Source: Rhynchospora pubera (taxonomy: Eukaryota > Streptophyta > Magnoliopsida > Poales > Cyperaceae). Taken from it: a stretch of 64,000 nt of DNA. The position numbers and the translations under genes were made by a program. Below are positions 42,192-54,360 of this stretch, piece after piece. The notes below the pieces were generated by a model. That model was not told the DNA's origin. It did no database searches and saw nothing but the letters and a program-made list of their open reading frames with translations. The stretch lies in NCBI GenBank assembly GCA_028095005.1, contig CM051460.1, positions 114,053,039 to 114,117,038 of the forward strand, written 5' to 3'. Positions within the stretch are counted from its first letter, which is position 1. Each line of letters opens with the position of its first letter.

Positions 42192-43394
42192 TTAGTGTAG
42201 TTGCAGACTTGCATTAGCCAAAATCGATATTGGATAACGTAATAATGAAATTTATGGATTCCCAAATGTTGTTGTCTACGGTCTTATATAATAGAGAATA
42301 ATTTGAAGTTTCTAAATTATTCATTTGATATTGTAAATTATTTACAAATTTTATTACTTGTACAGTTGTACTAATAATATTGCTTTATAAACATATTATT
42401 GGAATCTTGCAATCATGAAACATTAAGAATTAGGATAAAATGTAGGATACAATAAGCCCCTCTATTATTTTATACATTATTTTTAATTTCTCATCTAACC
42501 TCTTCCTTTTTCATCTCTATTCAAACAAAATTATAAATTCCAAACTCACTCAAATTTTTTTTTTTTTTGCGCGCACAGAAAATAACTTTGAAATTCATAG
42601 TCAATTTTAATTCTTTTGCACATGAAAGGTATTAATATGGTCTTAATTTTAACTCAATTAAGTTTTTTCGTTACTACCAAAGTAATTATTCGGTTGCAGC
42701 TGGCAAGAAAACTTGCAGGTGTTGCAGCGCATTTAAACGGTGAACCAGGAGTAGCTATGATACAGATAAGTATACAACACAGGCTACGCGATTTCAATAA
42801 ACAAAAGAAATGCCCAAGGGCGTGGTTATTCAAAATAAATAAATAAATAAAATAAACAAAGAAATAATAGTAGCCTGGCCCCTCCCAAAAGTCCGGATTT
42901 TTGCCACTTGGAATAAACAATCACAAATATCTTAATTTAAAGATATTTTGCTTGACATAATAAAACTATACTATTTAAAAGACCTTTCAAGAAAATTTGC
43001 TATCCTAGTGGTAGGTATTTTCATTGTTCCTTAGGTTTGCTCACAATTACAAAGTTCTTAACGAATCTCTTGTAAAGTATGTACATTTATACTTTCGGAA
43101 ACAAAGTGCACATTTAAGAAGCGCTTTTAAAAAAAAAAATTCCCTTCCTATATGCAATAAACTTCAACATTAGTTATAAGTACTTAGTCTTAGAAAATTC
43201 TTTTTCTTAATATCCTCCAACTTAAATCAAAAGCTACTGACAGAAGTTATCCAAATTTTATGGTAATCTGGATTATATTGAGCCCAATTTTTTTTTAGAG
43301 AACTTAACAGCGGCTGTTAAGTGGATAATAATTATCCCAACTTGCCCAAGACAGTTTATTTCTATCACCCCACTATTCCTATGATAATTATTAT
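42192..43394. other. AT-rich spacer
   Basis: No gene supported. Confidence 0.4.
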
Positions 43395-44331
43395 GGGAGC
43401 GTTTGTTTGTGTAGTAAGGAGTTGCATAACTTAAGGATGCCTAAGTGTTTATGTAGTGTTATGTAATAGATGTTTGGTTGTGTAGTAAGGATGACTAACT
43501 TAATGCATGCATATATTCATGTCAAAAGACTAAAATGTCCTTAAATTTGAATTAGTATTATGTATTATATGTTGTGACCTAATTATTGTTAATTATTAAT
43601 TATTATAAAAATTAATTATTAATGATGAGAACAAATCATTTTTACTATTATGAAATATTAATAATTTACTTTTAATTAAATATTATAAATATTATTATTT
43701 ATTTTATAGCAAAAATTAATTATTATTCTTAAATCATTATTATTAATAATTAATATTACTTATTAAATATTATTAATTATAATAATTAATCTTTGTTATT
43801 AATTATGATTTTTTTAATAATTATTGTTACTTATTAAGTATTATTATTTATTAATTAATATTAGTTAATTTTAAATTTTTAATTATTATAAAAATTAATT
43901 ATTAATGATAATAAGAAATCATTTTATTATTATGAAATATTATTAATTATTTTTAATTAAATATTATAAATATTATTAATTATTTAATAATAAATCAATA
44001 TTGTTTATTAATTATTATTATTACTTGTTATATATTATTATTTATTAATTATAATAATTAATATTTATTACTAATTATGATTTTTAATAGTTATTGTTAC
44101 TTATTAGATATTATTATTTATTAATTATTATAGATTATTAAATATTATAATTAATTATTTCTAAGGGGTATTGTTGGAAAAAAAATTAAAGGGGACCGGT
44201 GCATAACTTATGCAACCTATTTAGGTTTCATAACTTATGTACCCTTAAGACATCTTATATAAGAGGTGTTTAGTGACTTAAGGATACATAATTTAAGTTA
44301 TGCACTCTTTAAATAACAAACAAACGCCCCC
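43395..44331. mobile_element. Harbinger-like non-autonomous element with AT-rich body
   Basis: The ends GGGAGCGTTTGTTTGTGTAG and the complement of AACAAACAAACGCCCCC form an inverted repeat, and both flanks carry GCATAACTTAAG / TTAAGTTATGC words. The flanking bases are TAT and AAT. The interior (about 43560-44160) is an array of TTATTAATTA-like words with no coding. About 937 bp. Confidence 0.7.
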
Positions 44332-45176
44332 AATAATTCTACAGGAAAAAAAGTTTAATTAGTTTATTACAAATTGAGGGACTAGTGGACCTCTAATGAG
44401 GTGGCGTGGGCCATGTACGAATGAATGCCAATAGAAGGGAAAAAAGACAAACAAAATGACATACATGTGAACTTCGATTGGGATCCCCTAACCAAACTTG
44501 AAACTTATCTGTTCTCTAGTTAATAATTTGTTGCAATATCTACGAGTCCTCATAAGGAAAATGTAAACTAAAAAGGAACAAGTACCGTATATTTTATCTT
44601 AATTAACATCAAGGAAATTAAATGAACAATCAAGCATCACATCATGGTGATGATGGGTAAGCTTTGCTCGGCAAATGTGAACTTCGCTTTTGTACATCTC
44701 TAGTTTTAGATAAAGTTGCAAAAGTAAATGTTAGTCAAATATTGTGATTGTTATTTCTAGTTTATGAATATAGCCAAATCATACCATTTTGTACATGGTT
44801 GAAATAAATGTGTATTTTTCATCCAAAAAAAAGTGTATAGGTACAAAAACATCCAATTAATTGTTCGATAAAATAAATTTTACCAACCTAAGTCTACATC
44901 TGCATGCATATTGTTTGTTAAATTAGACGCTTAATTCCTTTATTTTTTTCATAATTATAAATCTATTCTACAATCGCGATTGATATAATTTATAAAATGC
45001 ATTAAGTGAATGTCAAGCCTTCATCTCGAATTTATTCATTATTTCCTTATTGTATGAGATCTTTTTCGTCGTAAAAAAAAATCATGACTCAAAAACAATG
45101 TATATTAAAATCACATTATTGTACATTTTCATCCAATTTGTTTCACACATATACGCAAATATCATCAAACTTTAAA
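44332..45176. other. AT-rich spacer
   Basis: No feature recognised. Confidence 0.4.
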
Positions 45177-45589
45177 GAGCAAGGTTTGGGTGCCACAAAT
45201 GTCACACTTTACTTTTTATTTTATATTTAAAAAATTCAACTATAATCGTTCGATCTAAACGGTTGATCTTGTTCATTTTTAAGGACAGATGCGTTGTCCT
45301 AAAAGTTCATAATTTTTAAAGTTTATTTGATACTTGATTAAGGTGTTGAAAAATGGACAGATTAGAATTAATCTATTTTAGTTATTTTGATTCGTTCATT
45401 TTTTATCTTTTGATCAAGCATCAAATAAACTTCAAAAATTATAAAATTTTATGACAACGTATTTTTCGTTAAAATGAACAAGATTAACAGTTTAAATCGA
45501 ACGATTATATTTTAAATTTTGACATTTAATATAAAAAAATAAAATGTGACATTTGTGACACTAAAAAGTGTGGCACCGGAACCTTGCTC
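45177..45589. mobile_element. MULE-type fold-back MITE, GAGCAAGG family, copy 2
   Basis: A 413-bp element with ends GAGCAAGGTTTGGGTGCCAC and GTGGCACCGGAACCTTGCTC, flanked by a perfect 9-bp duplication AACTTTAAA (45168-45176 and 45590-45598). It belongs to the same family as 9270-9691, with mirrored arms. Confidence 0.88.
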
Positions 45590-47430
45590 AACTTTAAATA
45601 AGTAATAATTGCACATATAATTCAAGCATGTACGTTACACTAGCCTTCTACGTACGTCTGCCTCAGCGAGACAGCAATGTACATTGATGATCTTTGGATG
45701 TTTAATAACTATATAATACTGACACAACAATACCTTACACACTAGTAAAAGTATTGTTTAGATAAAATTTACAGGGCATACGCGAACACAAAATCATTTA
45801 CTCAAGAGACGTGCAAGAATTAAGTGCTACAAATTCCTAACTGGATCATTTTCAAAAAGCCAACAGTTGAACTGTATATAGCAAAAAGTTCAAATTGTGT
45901 GATTGCGAACGTACAATTATATTTGATTATGAAAATTGACAAGTCCCTTGATCTAATCATTAGCAACCAATTCTAAAATTGAATGGGATTTCATAATCTA
46001 TTTCAAAGAAAAAAAATGTATATACTTTATATAATTTGTTGACTTTAACATTAAAATTTCTATAAAACATAACATTTATGCATGCTTGGTTAAAGTTGCA
46101 AACTAATATTTATATATATACTATAGCATTAAATTATCTTTCATTGGTTGGGGAATTATTCCATATGAAAACTTCTTACATATAAAAGGAAAAACAACTG
46201 GTATCTCCCACTAATGAGAGTAAAATAAAAATAGCATTAATAATTATAAATTTATAATTAAATAAGTAAAAGAATGTTAACTATATTACACGATGCTACT
46301 TACTGGAGACACTTATCCCCCCAGTTTAGTAAAGGACGGAGAGAACAGGATATGACTGTGCATTGTCTAATTGCGCACGTTTAAAGCGTCTATTATATAG
46401 TATAACTACACGTTTTGTAAGTTAGCTTTCTCGAATTCTGAAAAAGAGAAACACGTTTTTTCTTTCTTTGTCCTCCTCGCTCAACTCGTGAATCCTAAAA
46501 TAATGAATAAGCTGAGAGAGAGAGTACAAATAATTAATAATTCTCCGCATGACATGACAGAGAGGGACCTCAGAGTTGGGTTCAGTTCCTCTCCGTCTAC
46601 AGATTAGTTGGATATTCATGATGGATCTTCACCGCGCAGTTTTGATCGGACGGTTGGAATGTGTTTGTTGGTACGTCTATTTTGTAATAGTTAAAGAGGA
46701 GAATATATAACATGGAGTTGTTACCACGTGATAAAGATGCAATGCTGTTCACTGTTCACTGTCCAGTTTCTAATGGAATTCGCTGTCATGGACAAATTAA
46801 AGAGGGATGGTGACCATGGTGTTATCTTTCTCTTATTTTATTGTCATGGAACCATTTAGAAAACTGCTGCTCAGTTAATTTAAGATATCCATTTGCTTTT
46901 TCTTCTTTCTTTACATAATTTGTGGAGCTCTAGTTAATTAATTAATTAACAGAAGAAATTTGACTTAATAAGTAAATTATATCAAATTAATTAAACTTAC
47001 CACACTCTCCAATTGATGTTTTCGTAAGTAATTCTCCTTAACTTCTTCTTTCTATTTTTCATTGTTAGCTGGAATATGTATACCATTTTGTAATAATTGT
47101 ATTAAATATCATTAAATTAGTTTGGTTATGTCAACAATTTACAATTAATTCATCATGTTCATAAATTTGTTACCATGGTTAATTAACATCCACAATACGT
47201 GGAGATTCTGATCGCCTAATATTTTATACAGGGGTTGGAAGGCGTGAATAATTTTTTAAGGGAACCGAGTTTTTTGGATCTGACAAATGTAATTTTTAAT
47301 CCAAAATCGAAGCAAATTTCTACCTAATCTGGATATCGGGTGCACCCTTTTGGTACCGACAAGAGACCGAGACTAATTTTTAGGGATTACAACTGTAAAA
47401 ATATAGATGATTAAGCTCGCACAATTTATA
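45590..47430. other. AT-rich spacer
   Basis: No gene supported. The last nine bases are the target duplication of the next element. Confidence 0.4.
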
Positions 47431-47814
47431 GAGTTTAGCTACGGTGAGTCGCTACTCACGGACCCTCCGGTGAGTCGCGACCAAAGCTCCTAGATCTAGA
47501 TCAAAATGACCGATCCAAACCATCTAACATGATCTTCCTATTGAAATCTCCGTGCAAACCAAATTTTTTATTTTTTCGAAATTTTTAAGTATTTTTTCGG
47601 ATTTTTAAAAACTGATGTTTTTGAATAGTTCAGAGCCAATTAGATTAACGATTTTCTAAAATTTCAAAAAAATACTTAAAAATTTCGAAAAAATGAAAAA
47701 TTTGGTCTACAAGGAGATTTCAATAGAGAGATCATATTGGACGGTTTGAATCGATCATTTTGATCTAGATCTAAGAGTCCCTCCGGTGAGTCGCGACTCA
47801 CCGTAGCTAAACTC
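47431..47814. mobile_element. MULE-type fold-back MITE, GAGTTTNGCTAYGGTGAGT family, complete copy
   Basis: A 384-bp element with ends GAGTTTAGCTACGGTGAGTC and GACTCACCGTAGCTAAACTC, flanked by a perfect 9-bp duplication CAATTTATA (47422-47430 and 47815-47823). The arms mirror each other over the whole length around an asymmetric centre (AATTAGATTAACGATTTTC). The 9-bp duplication assigns it to Mutator. Confidence 0.9.
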
Positions 47815-49541
47815 CAATTTATATATTGTAATTTATGAACTCATTGGTGTGACTACTTTATATTTTACACGTTTCTCGAGTAATTGATAATGAATACATG
47901 AATTATTTTTTTCTTGAGAATGAGTAATTAAGTGATAGCAGTACTGTGTAAAGTCAAGATCAAAGGGTTCAACTTACAAATATTAAACAAAACAACTTGC
48001 GGCGGTGAAATTAATTATGGGTTTCTTGCTTAACTGTCTAGAGTGCTATCAATATAAACAGATGAGACTAGCTAATGTTTCATTTATATAGATCAATTCG
48101 TACCATCCAAAATTTGTTAGTCTAGGCTCTATATCGCGCACTCTTTTTATTAAAAAAAAAATGGATTGTAATTATGAATTTTACAAAAAAAAAAAAAAAA
48201 AATGTACCCAGTTGTGATGATCAGTAATATTATTACTTTATTATAGAAAACGAGTTAAAATGATGTACGGAATCTAAAAAAATTTAAGAAATTCTCTATG
48301 AAAATAAGGGAACAACAATTAGAGAGCATTTGGATAAAAAAAAAATGATATTTCCTGTTGTTAAAAAAAAAGGCTTAGATTAAAAAAAATCTATGAATAT
48401 AATAATTACTCTCATAACAAATAAACAAAACGCTATTTTATATGTTACAACTTCTGTAAAGGAAATTTTGCCAATTTTGAATAAACTTTCGTTAAATAAA
48501 AGTTATCTTTGAATTATTATAGTTTCACTTTAACTGATTTCGAGAGAGATAGATACGCCGAAGGCAAACAAACTAGTGATATTGGAAAATGAAAGCGAAA
48601 TGACGCTTCTATAGTGCAGTATTATTATTTTTCGTGAAGCAAGGAATAACTAAAACGCAAACAAAGGAATTCAACTATAAATTTTCATTTTAACTCTCTT
48701 ATCTACTTCTTAGTAGTAATATCAGTCTATTCTACTACTGTTAAATAACTTTTTATCACAGTTTTACACTCTTTCATACTATCCTCTTAACAAACCGTCC
48801 AAGAAGAACAAAACAAATAAACACCCTAATTAAGCACCTTTAAATAGAAGGATATGGTGTTAGCTGAGAGGAATCTTCTTTATAAAAAACATTTTCCAAC
48901 AACTACCAGCGTACTGGTGTGTTGATTGGTGACTTGGTGTGTTGTCATAATGTCATTCCATGTCCATATTAAAAAAAAAAAAAAAAAAACGCTGTATGTT
49001 GGTTCATTATTTCATTTGTATGCTAGCTCGAAACTTTTCTCTTGTCAAGGAGTTTACTATTCCATAAAAGATACTTAATCGTGGGCATGTTGAAACTTAT
49101 TTATTTTGAGTTGATATTTTATATTGTATGCAAGTTCACATTTTAACTATAATGCAGCAAAAAGAACAAGTCTGAATCGACAACGTGTCATGATGACGAT
49201 TCCATTATTAGTAGATAGGTACTAATAATGGAAAAATACAAGTATCACAATCGAGTCTATTTTTTTAGACAAAAAAATTAATATGTAAGTTAAAATTACA
49301 GATATATATTGCTCCTATCTTTGTAATAAAACAGGGTCCATTAAATGATTCGTAATTTCAATTGGGTGAAAAAGAAATCACATATTAATATTCAATATAT
49401 AGCTGGCTCATCTATTTGCTGATTTTATCAACTACGGTCTAATTGTCTATATAATTCGATAATTGACCAATCCATCTTTTAATTGACTATTGTCTAAATA
49501 TAAATATTGTAATAAGATATAACATGTACCGATATGATATA
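47815..49541. other. AT-rich spacer
   Basis: No feature recognised apart from short A runs (48185-48205, 48968-48989). Confidence 0.4.
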
Positions 49542-51085
49542 TGATCGGAGGTAAAATCTAGGTCAAATTAAACCTCAAATCTAATCTAATGCAGTATAGC
49601 TTGAGGGTCGAATCCACAGGGACGGTTATTCTAAACTATAAACCTTAAGTAACTTAGTTTGATTGATCTAAGGGTAAACAAGTCAAAAAGTTGGTTAATT
49701 AATTAAAAAGTAATAAATTTGAACTAAAAGTATTAATTCTAAGCTCTAATTAATCTCTAAATTACTCTAAAAATTAAGGTAAATATCTAAACTCGAATTA
49801 AGGACTTAAACTAGGGTCAATTGATCGGGTTCCACTTTCAGGCACTTTCCTGGCGGGTCGACAGAGTTCCTGGCGGATCGACAGGATTCCTGGCGGGTCG
49901 CCAGAACAATACGATAATTTAGTTTAATTAGTTTCTAAGTTTCTAAGTTCAGGTTTTTGGCTTAAACTCTGGTCCAAATACTAACTCTCGTTCTTGATTT
50001 GGTATCACTAAGTTTTAACCTCTAAACCTCCCTAAAAACCTAAGTTTCAACTCTCGTTTCTTGGCTTAAGTTTTAGGGTTTGCTTATACTATTCGGTAGG
50101 ATATCCTAGATCTCTCGACCTTAGGAGGGAATAAACCTCTCGGCTAAGTTCCGGTTTCACCTTTTGGATATACTAACTATCCTATGGTATGAGAACACAA
50201 ATTGTTTTGAAATTAGGGTTCTATTTGCTTATCTACGAGGTCAGGCCTAACCAAGTGAGCAAACCTTCAAATCAATTCAATTCACATCTCAATTTCAACA
50301 AATAAACTTAAATAAAGCAAAACAACTTAAAAAAATTAGAAGACTAAATCAAACTTCATTAATCTACCAAGTCATGGTTCCCTACAATTGCTCCTAAACT
50401 AAATTACTCACTACAAGTCATACTAAACATAAAGAAAATAGGTTTCAGCAAACTAAACATCAAAAGACAGAAAATAGAGAAAGTTTACAACAAGAAACAA
50501 CACCAAACAACTCTCAGCGTGTCTTCTGGCGGGTCGCCTGAGATCCTGGCGGGTCGACAGGAGGCAGCTGGGTGGAAATTCTGCTATCTTCTCTCGAATT
50601 CTCTCTCTCTAAACTGACTCGTCCCTTTCTGGAGCTCTTCCTATGTTTAAATAACTCCCAAAGGCGGTTTCCATAGGTGGAGATCATGTCTGGCTCGTCC
50701 AAGAATAGAGAAAGTGCTCTGCCAGAAATATCTCTCCAAATTGGGCAGGTCGGTTTATGTCTGGCGGGGTCGACAGGATTCCTGGCGGGTCGACAGGAAT
50801 CCTGGCGGGTCGACAGAAATTCTGGCGGGTCGCCAGAACAGGGGACTTGTCTGGTTTGACCCCGTTCCTTTGCTCCAGTCGCTTGGATCCTGATTTGCTC
50901 CGCTTGAACACTTGCCTTGAGCCCAATTTTGCTCTAAATCATCACTGAACCTGAAATTAGACAAGGGCAAATAGCAATACCATATTTCTAATTTAAATTG
51001 CATTAAAATCTAACTAAAACACAAACATTTAATTGAAATTAAGGCCTAAAAGGGTTGAATATTTCGATGTGAAACCCGCCTATCA
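49542..51085. mobile_element. Solo LTR of an unidentified LTR retrotransposon
   Basis: A 1544-bp sequence beginning TGATCGGAGG and ending CCCGCCTATCA, flanked by the 5-bp duplication ATATA (49537-49541 and 51086-51090). It has no internal coding region, which is what remains after recombination between two LTRs. The motif GGGTCGAATCCACAGGGAC near 49607 is common in plant gypsy LTRs (recollection, not searched). Three places in it carry the 20-bp hairpin repeat annotated next. Confidence 0.82.
49847..50841. repeat. 20-bp hairpin-forming repeat TCCTGGCGGGTCGACAGGAT at three sites in the solo LTR
   Basis: Nine units in three clusters: 49847-49906 (three), 50523-50563 (two) and 50757-50841 (four). 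TGGCGG begins at 49851, 49871, 49891; 50527, 50547; 50762, 50783, 50803 and 50823, a 20-bp step with one 21-bp step. Each unit is a near palindrome with arms such as TTCTGGCG...CGCCAGAA or TTCCTG...CAGGAA. The GC content contrasts with the AT-rich LTR. Confidence 0.88.
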
Positions 51086-51890
51086 ATATACCTACCCAAG
51101 AAGATATCATAAATACTTAATTGTATATCATGCATTCATGATCGAAATATATTAGTCGCAAGTTGAGAGAAACAAATTAATGGTTGATATATCTGCTGAA
51201 AATCTCTTCTTTGCAGGTCATATGTAAAAATGATTGACAGAACAAAGTTCTTCCCATATTTAGTCCTACAGTAACTTTCTTTTTGAAAAAAAAAAAATTG
51301 TGAATACTTCCATTCAAAAAATTAAACCTCATTTAGTATTACGAATTTGATTTAATAAAAACAGATATCAATATTATAGAAATAAGTGCCTTAAGTGATA
51401 AAGAAGTAAGTGCCGATATCCTTCTGTGAATTCATGAGAGCGTTCAAACTAAACAACTTTACCTTTGGAGTCGTCCCATCCAATTTCCATATTTGTTGCC
51501 ATTTATGTGTTATTTTGCATGGCATTACAACTTTACAAGAGAATGTGTAGAACATAATGAGTTCACTTTTTTTTTTTTCCCCCTCAAAAGAAGTAGGCTA
51601 GCTTTCTCATCCGGAGAGAACAAAAAACAGCTTCCCAGCTTTAAAAAAAAAAAAGAAAAGAAAAAAAAGGCACTTTTCAATGCCAACTAAATTTTCCAAT
51701 AGAATATGGGGCACGATACAATCCTGAATTTACAAAAATTATGTAATTTTCTTTTCTTTTCATTTTTCCCTTCATTATGTACTTGTTCTAGTTGCAATCT
51801 ACATTGTTTCATATTGATACGAGAAATGAGATAATAATTTAGAAGATACAAAAAGCACACCAACAATGCACAAGGTATTGAAGTGTCCTA
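51086..51890. other. 3' flank of the F-box gene
   Basis: AT-rich spacer, including the presumed 3' untranslated region of the minus-strand gene at 51891. Confidence 0.4.
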
Positions 51891-53009
51891 TCATAGAATT
51901 GGGGTAAGCCAAATTGGCGAGCCTATACGAGGAGGAAATACTTTAACCGAGTAGAATGTACTAATTTTCTTGTCTGTCATATCAAAGATGCCTAAGTCCT
52001 GACATCTATCAGCGAATCCATCAATTACGTCTGTGAAATAAATACCATTCTTCTTGCACTTCGCAACATGGCTTGAATTGACAAATATTGAAGAATTTCT
52101 GCCCAAGAACATTGCATAGTCATCAATATCAAACCATTCGTATAAACAATTTTCCTCCAAATTGGGTTCAATCACATTAAACCCAACGGTAGTCGTTAGC
52201 CCTTCTACATCTTCACAATACCTCTCAATAAAAAGCATGTTTCCATTGAAATCCATCAAATATCTTTGCTCTGGGCACCCCCCTTTTCCAATTTGCGGTC
52301 CAACTTCGGTCAATTTTGGTTCAGGTTCAAACTCCACCACATGAAGCATATTCATGGCTGAGATGACATAGAAATTTCCCTTGAAGTAGAGAACATCTTC
52401 CATTCTATATATTGGACCATCTACCACCGTCCAAGATGAATCACCTGGCCTCCAAAAGGCTGGAGTATTTATCTCACCAAACAATATCATAGCTGTGAAA
52501 TCTGATGTATCTCTCGGATCATGAGATAAGATTGCCTTGAATACAATCAAGGTTTGCATCTCCTCAAATGTGTAACCTCTAGGCCCGTCAATGTAATCAC
52601 TGGGAACTTTTTCAAGAAGGGTCGTCACATTCGATTTTTCGTTATATGACGGGAAGAGAGGTAGCTCATAGCACTCTCGTGTAAATGGGTTTATGAGGAT
52701 GCCGGTGATATTGATGTCGACAGCAAAGAGCCATCCATACGAAGATCCACATATGTAACGGCCTTGCAACTCGGGAATTTCAATAGAGTAGTGCTTGGCT
52801 TCTGACAAGCTGTAAAATTTATGTTTTTTTGTTTCACTGTCCTCTTCGAGCACCATCCACGGAAGCTCGGGTGCTGGAGGATGCCACCTCAGTTTTGAAA
52901 CCGATCTCCAATTTTTGCAAACAGCGCCAAATCGATAAATATCAGGAAAAGGAAGAAAGCTGGTTATATGTGCGAGCACATCTTGTGTCATGTCCGACCA
53001 AGCAATCAT
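51891..53009 (-). CDS. F-box protein with DUF295 domain
   Basis: A 372-residue single-exon protein. The F-box (about residues 3-45: WSDMTQDVLAHITSFLPFPD, then IYRFGAVCKNWRSV) should bind SKP1 of an SCF ubiquitin ligase. The DUF295 region (about 60-345), a plant beta-propeller-like substrate-recognition domain, has GWLFAVDINITGILINPFTR and later NLEENCLYEWFD and IYFTDVIDGF blocks. The ATG at 53007-53009 begins the family-typical N-terminus. The family is large and fast-evolving, and the target cannot be inferred. A TATATATA run lies only 12 bases upstream of the ATG, too close to serve as its TATA box, so the promoter may be further away (see 55153). Confidence 0.9.
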   Translation of the reverse strand: MIAWSDMTQDVLAHITSFLPFPDIYRFGAVCKNWRSVSKLRWHPPAPELPWMVLEEDSETKKHKFYSLSEAKHYSIEIPELQGRYICGSSYGWLFAVDINITGILINPFTRECYELPLFPSYNEKSNVTTLLEKVPSDYIDGPRGYTFEEMQTLIVFKAILSHDPRDTSDFTAMILFGEINTPAFWRPGDSSWTVVDGPIYRMEDVLYFKGNFYVISAMNMLHVVEFEPEPKLTEVGPQIGKGGCPEQRYLMDFNGNMLFIERYCEDVEGLTTTVGFNVIEPNLEENCLYEWFDIDDYAMFLGRNSSIFVNSSHVAKCKKNGIYFTDVIDGFADRCQDLGIFDMTDKKISTFYSVKVFPPRIGSPIWLTPIL

Positions 53010-54055
53010 GGCTACAAGTTATATATATACTGTCAAATGTCAATTTATAGCAAAAGTTGTGTATCAGACAACAAAATTTAGTTTATATGATGTGTCTACT
53101 CAAATTATTAGATAAATTTACAGACTAATTCTAAGATTAAATTCTTTCCACGGAGACGATTAGAGGAATGCTTGAATGATGCGGCTCTGTTCCAGACAAA
53201 ACTTATTGAACATCACTATCAGAATTCAGACCAACATTTCAATAACAAGAGCAAGCTTTTAACAAACGAACACAACACCTAGAAACCAATGTTTTGTAAA
53301 CCGACCCGAATGTCAAACCGGCAGAGCGGTTCAATTGTGACCAGTGGCTCAACCGGGGAGTCAAATTGATGTAATTTTATTGGCTTGTTAAAATAAAGAG
53401 CAAATAATATAAAATCATCCTGAAAAAATAACATTAAATTTATTTTTGTAAGTGTGCGCACAAAGGAATGCGTATTTTAGACTTTGGAAAATGAAATAAA
53501 GAATTAATTCTTTGAGTAGGTATGTTTGCCAAAGTTCCTACCCCCAAAAAAAAGGGGTGAAACTTGTGTGGCATTTATTAGGAAGGCAATATATTTCGGT
53601 CGTGCAATAGACTTTAGACTTCTAAATTAATTTGGGTGGGGGGGGGGGGGGGGGGGTATGCGCCAAAGTTGGCATGCTATAACATTTGACGTTTTGTTGA
53701 ACGATATTAGCTATTTTGTTAAATGGAGCATGTGTGGAATAATAAATTTCGGCCTCCCTAAATTAAATTATTAAAAAGAAATTCCTTCTTCCATGGAATA
53801 ATATTCTTTCTTAAAATTTTTGGTGCTAATTTGGCGTATTGAACTTATTATAACCAGAGCCTTTTTTTCTTTTAATTTCTATAAATAATTTACATTTAAA
53901 TTTAAATATATATTTAATTTGGAAGTAAACAAGGTGGACCTTTAAATTGGATTATATACAACATGCTCATTAATACATTTATCAAGAACGGGAGAGATCG
54001 GGTTTCCTTGTGCTAGTAAATGTTTGTATAATTAAATTATTTCATGTTTAAAATA
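53010..54055. other. Upstream of the F-box gene; possible 5' UTR intron, 19-G tract
   Basis: Two possible acceptors face the F-box ATG (ATTTGACAG at about 53030 and AACTTGTAG at 53012). A run of 19 G lies at 53638-53656. No gene is supported. Confidence 0.35.
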
Positions 54056-54360
54056 GGAAATTGATTACTGTCATCTGCAGTTTTGTCATCGCTGCCATCG
54101 CTAAATATAAACTGAACATATACAGTAAACAAAGTGAACATATAGAAGATCTAAGTGAACACATACAAACAAATAAGTTCAATGAAAATAAGTTGAATAT
54201 GCATGTAAAATTCTGAACAAATGATGACTACACTTATTTGTTTGTAAGTGTTCACTTTGATCGCTTATGTGTTCACCTTATTTGGTGTATATGTTCACTT
54301 TATATTTAGTGATGACAGGGATGGCAAAACTGCAAATGACAGTTATCAACTTATCATTCC
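54056..54360. mobile_element. Fold-back MITE, GATTACTGTCATCTGCAG family
   Basis: A 305-bp sequence whose halves are inverted copies: AGGAAATTGATTACTGTCAT at the left, its relative on the complement at the right, with AGTGAACA words mirrored in between. No target duplication was recognised. A single-arm relative is at 4917. Confidence 0.75.

Noticed and set aside
49847..50841. CRISPR-like array
   Set aside because: Repeats are contiguous at 20 bp without spacers, in plant LTR DNA; not CRISPR.
50684..51003. Minus-strand frames with repeated DPPG and RPA residues in the solo LTR
   Set aside because: They are translations of the 20-bp hairpin repeat, present in several frames, and not a protein.
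52829..53050. Plus-strand frame at the start of the F-box gene
   Set aside because: Shadow of the F-box coding sequence.
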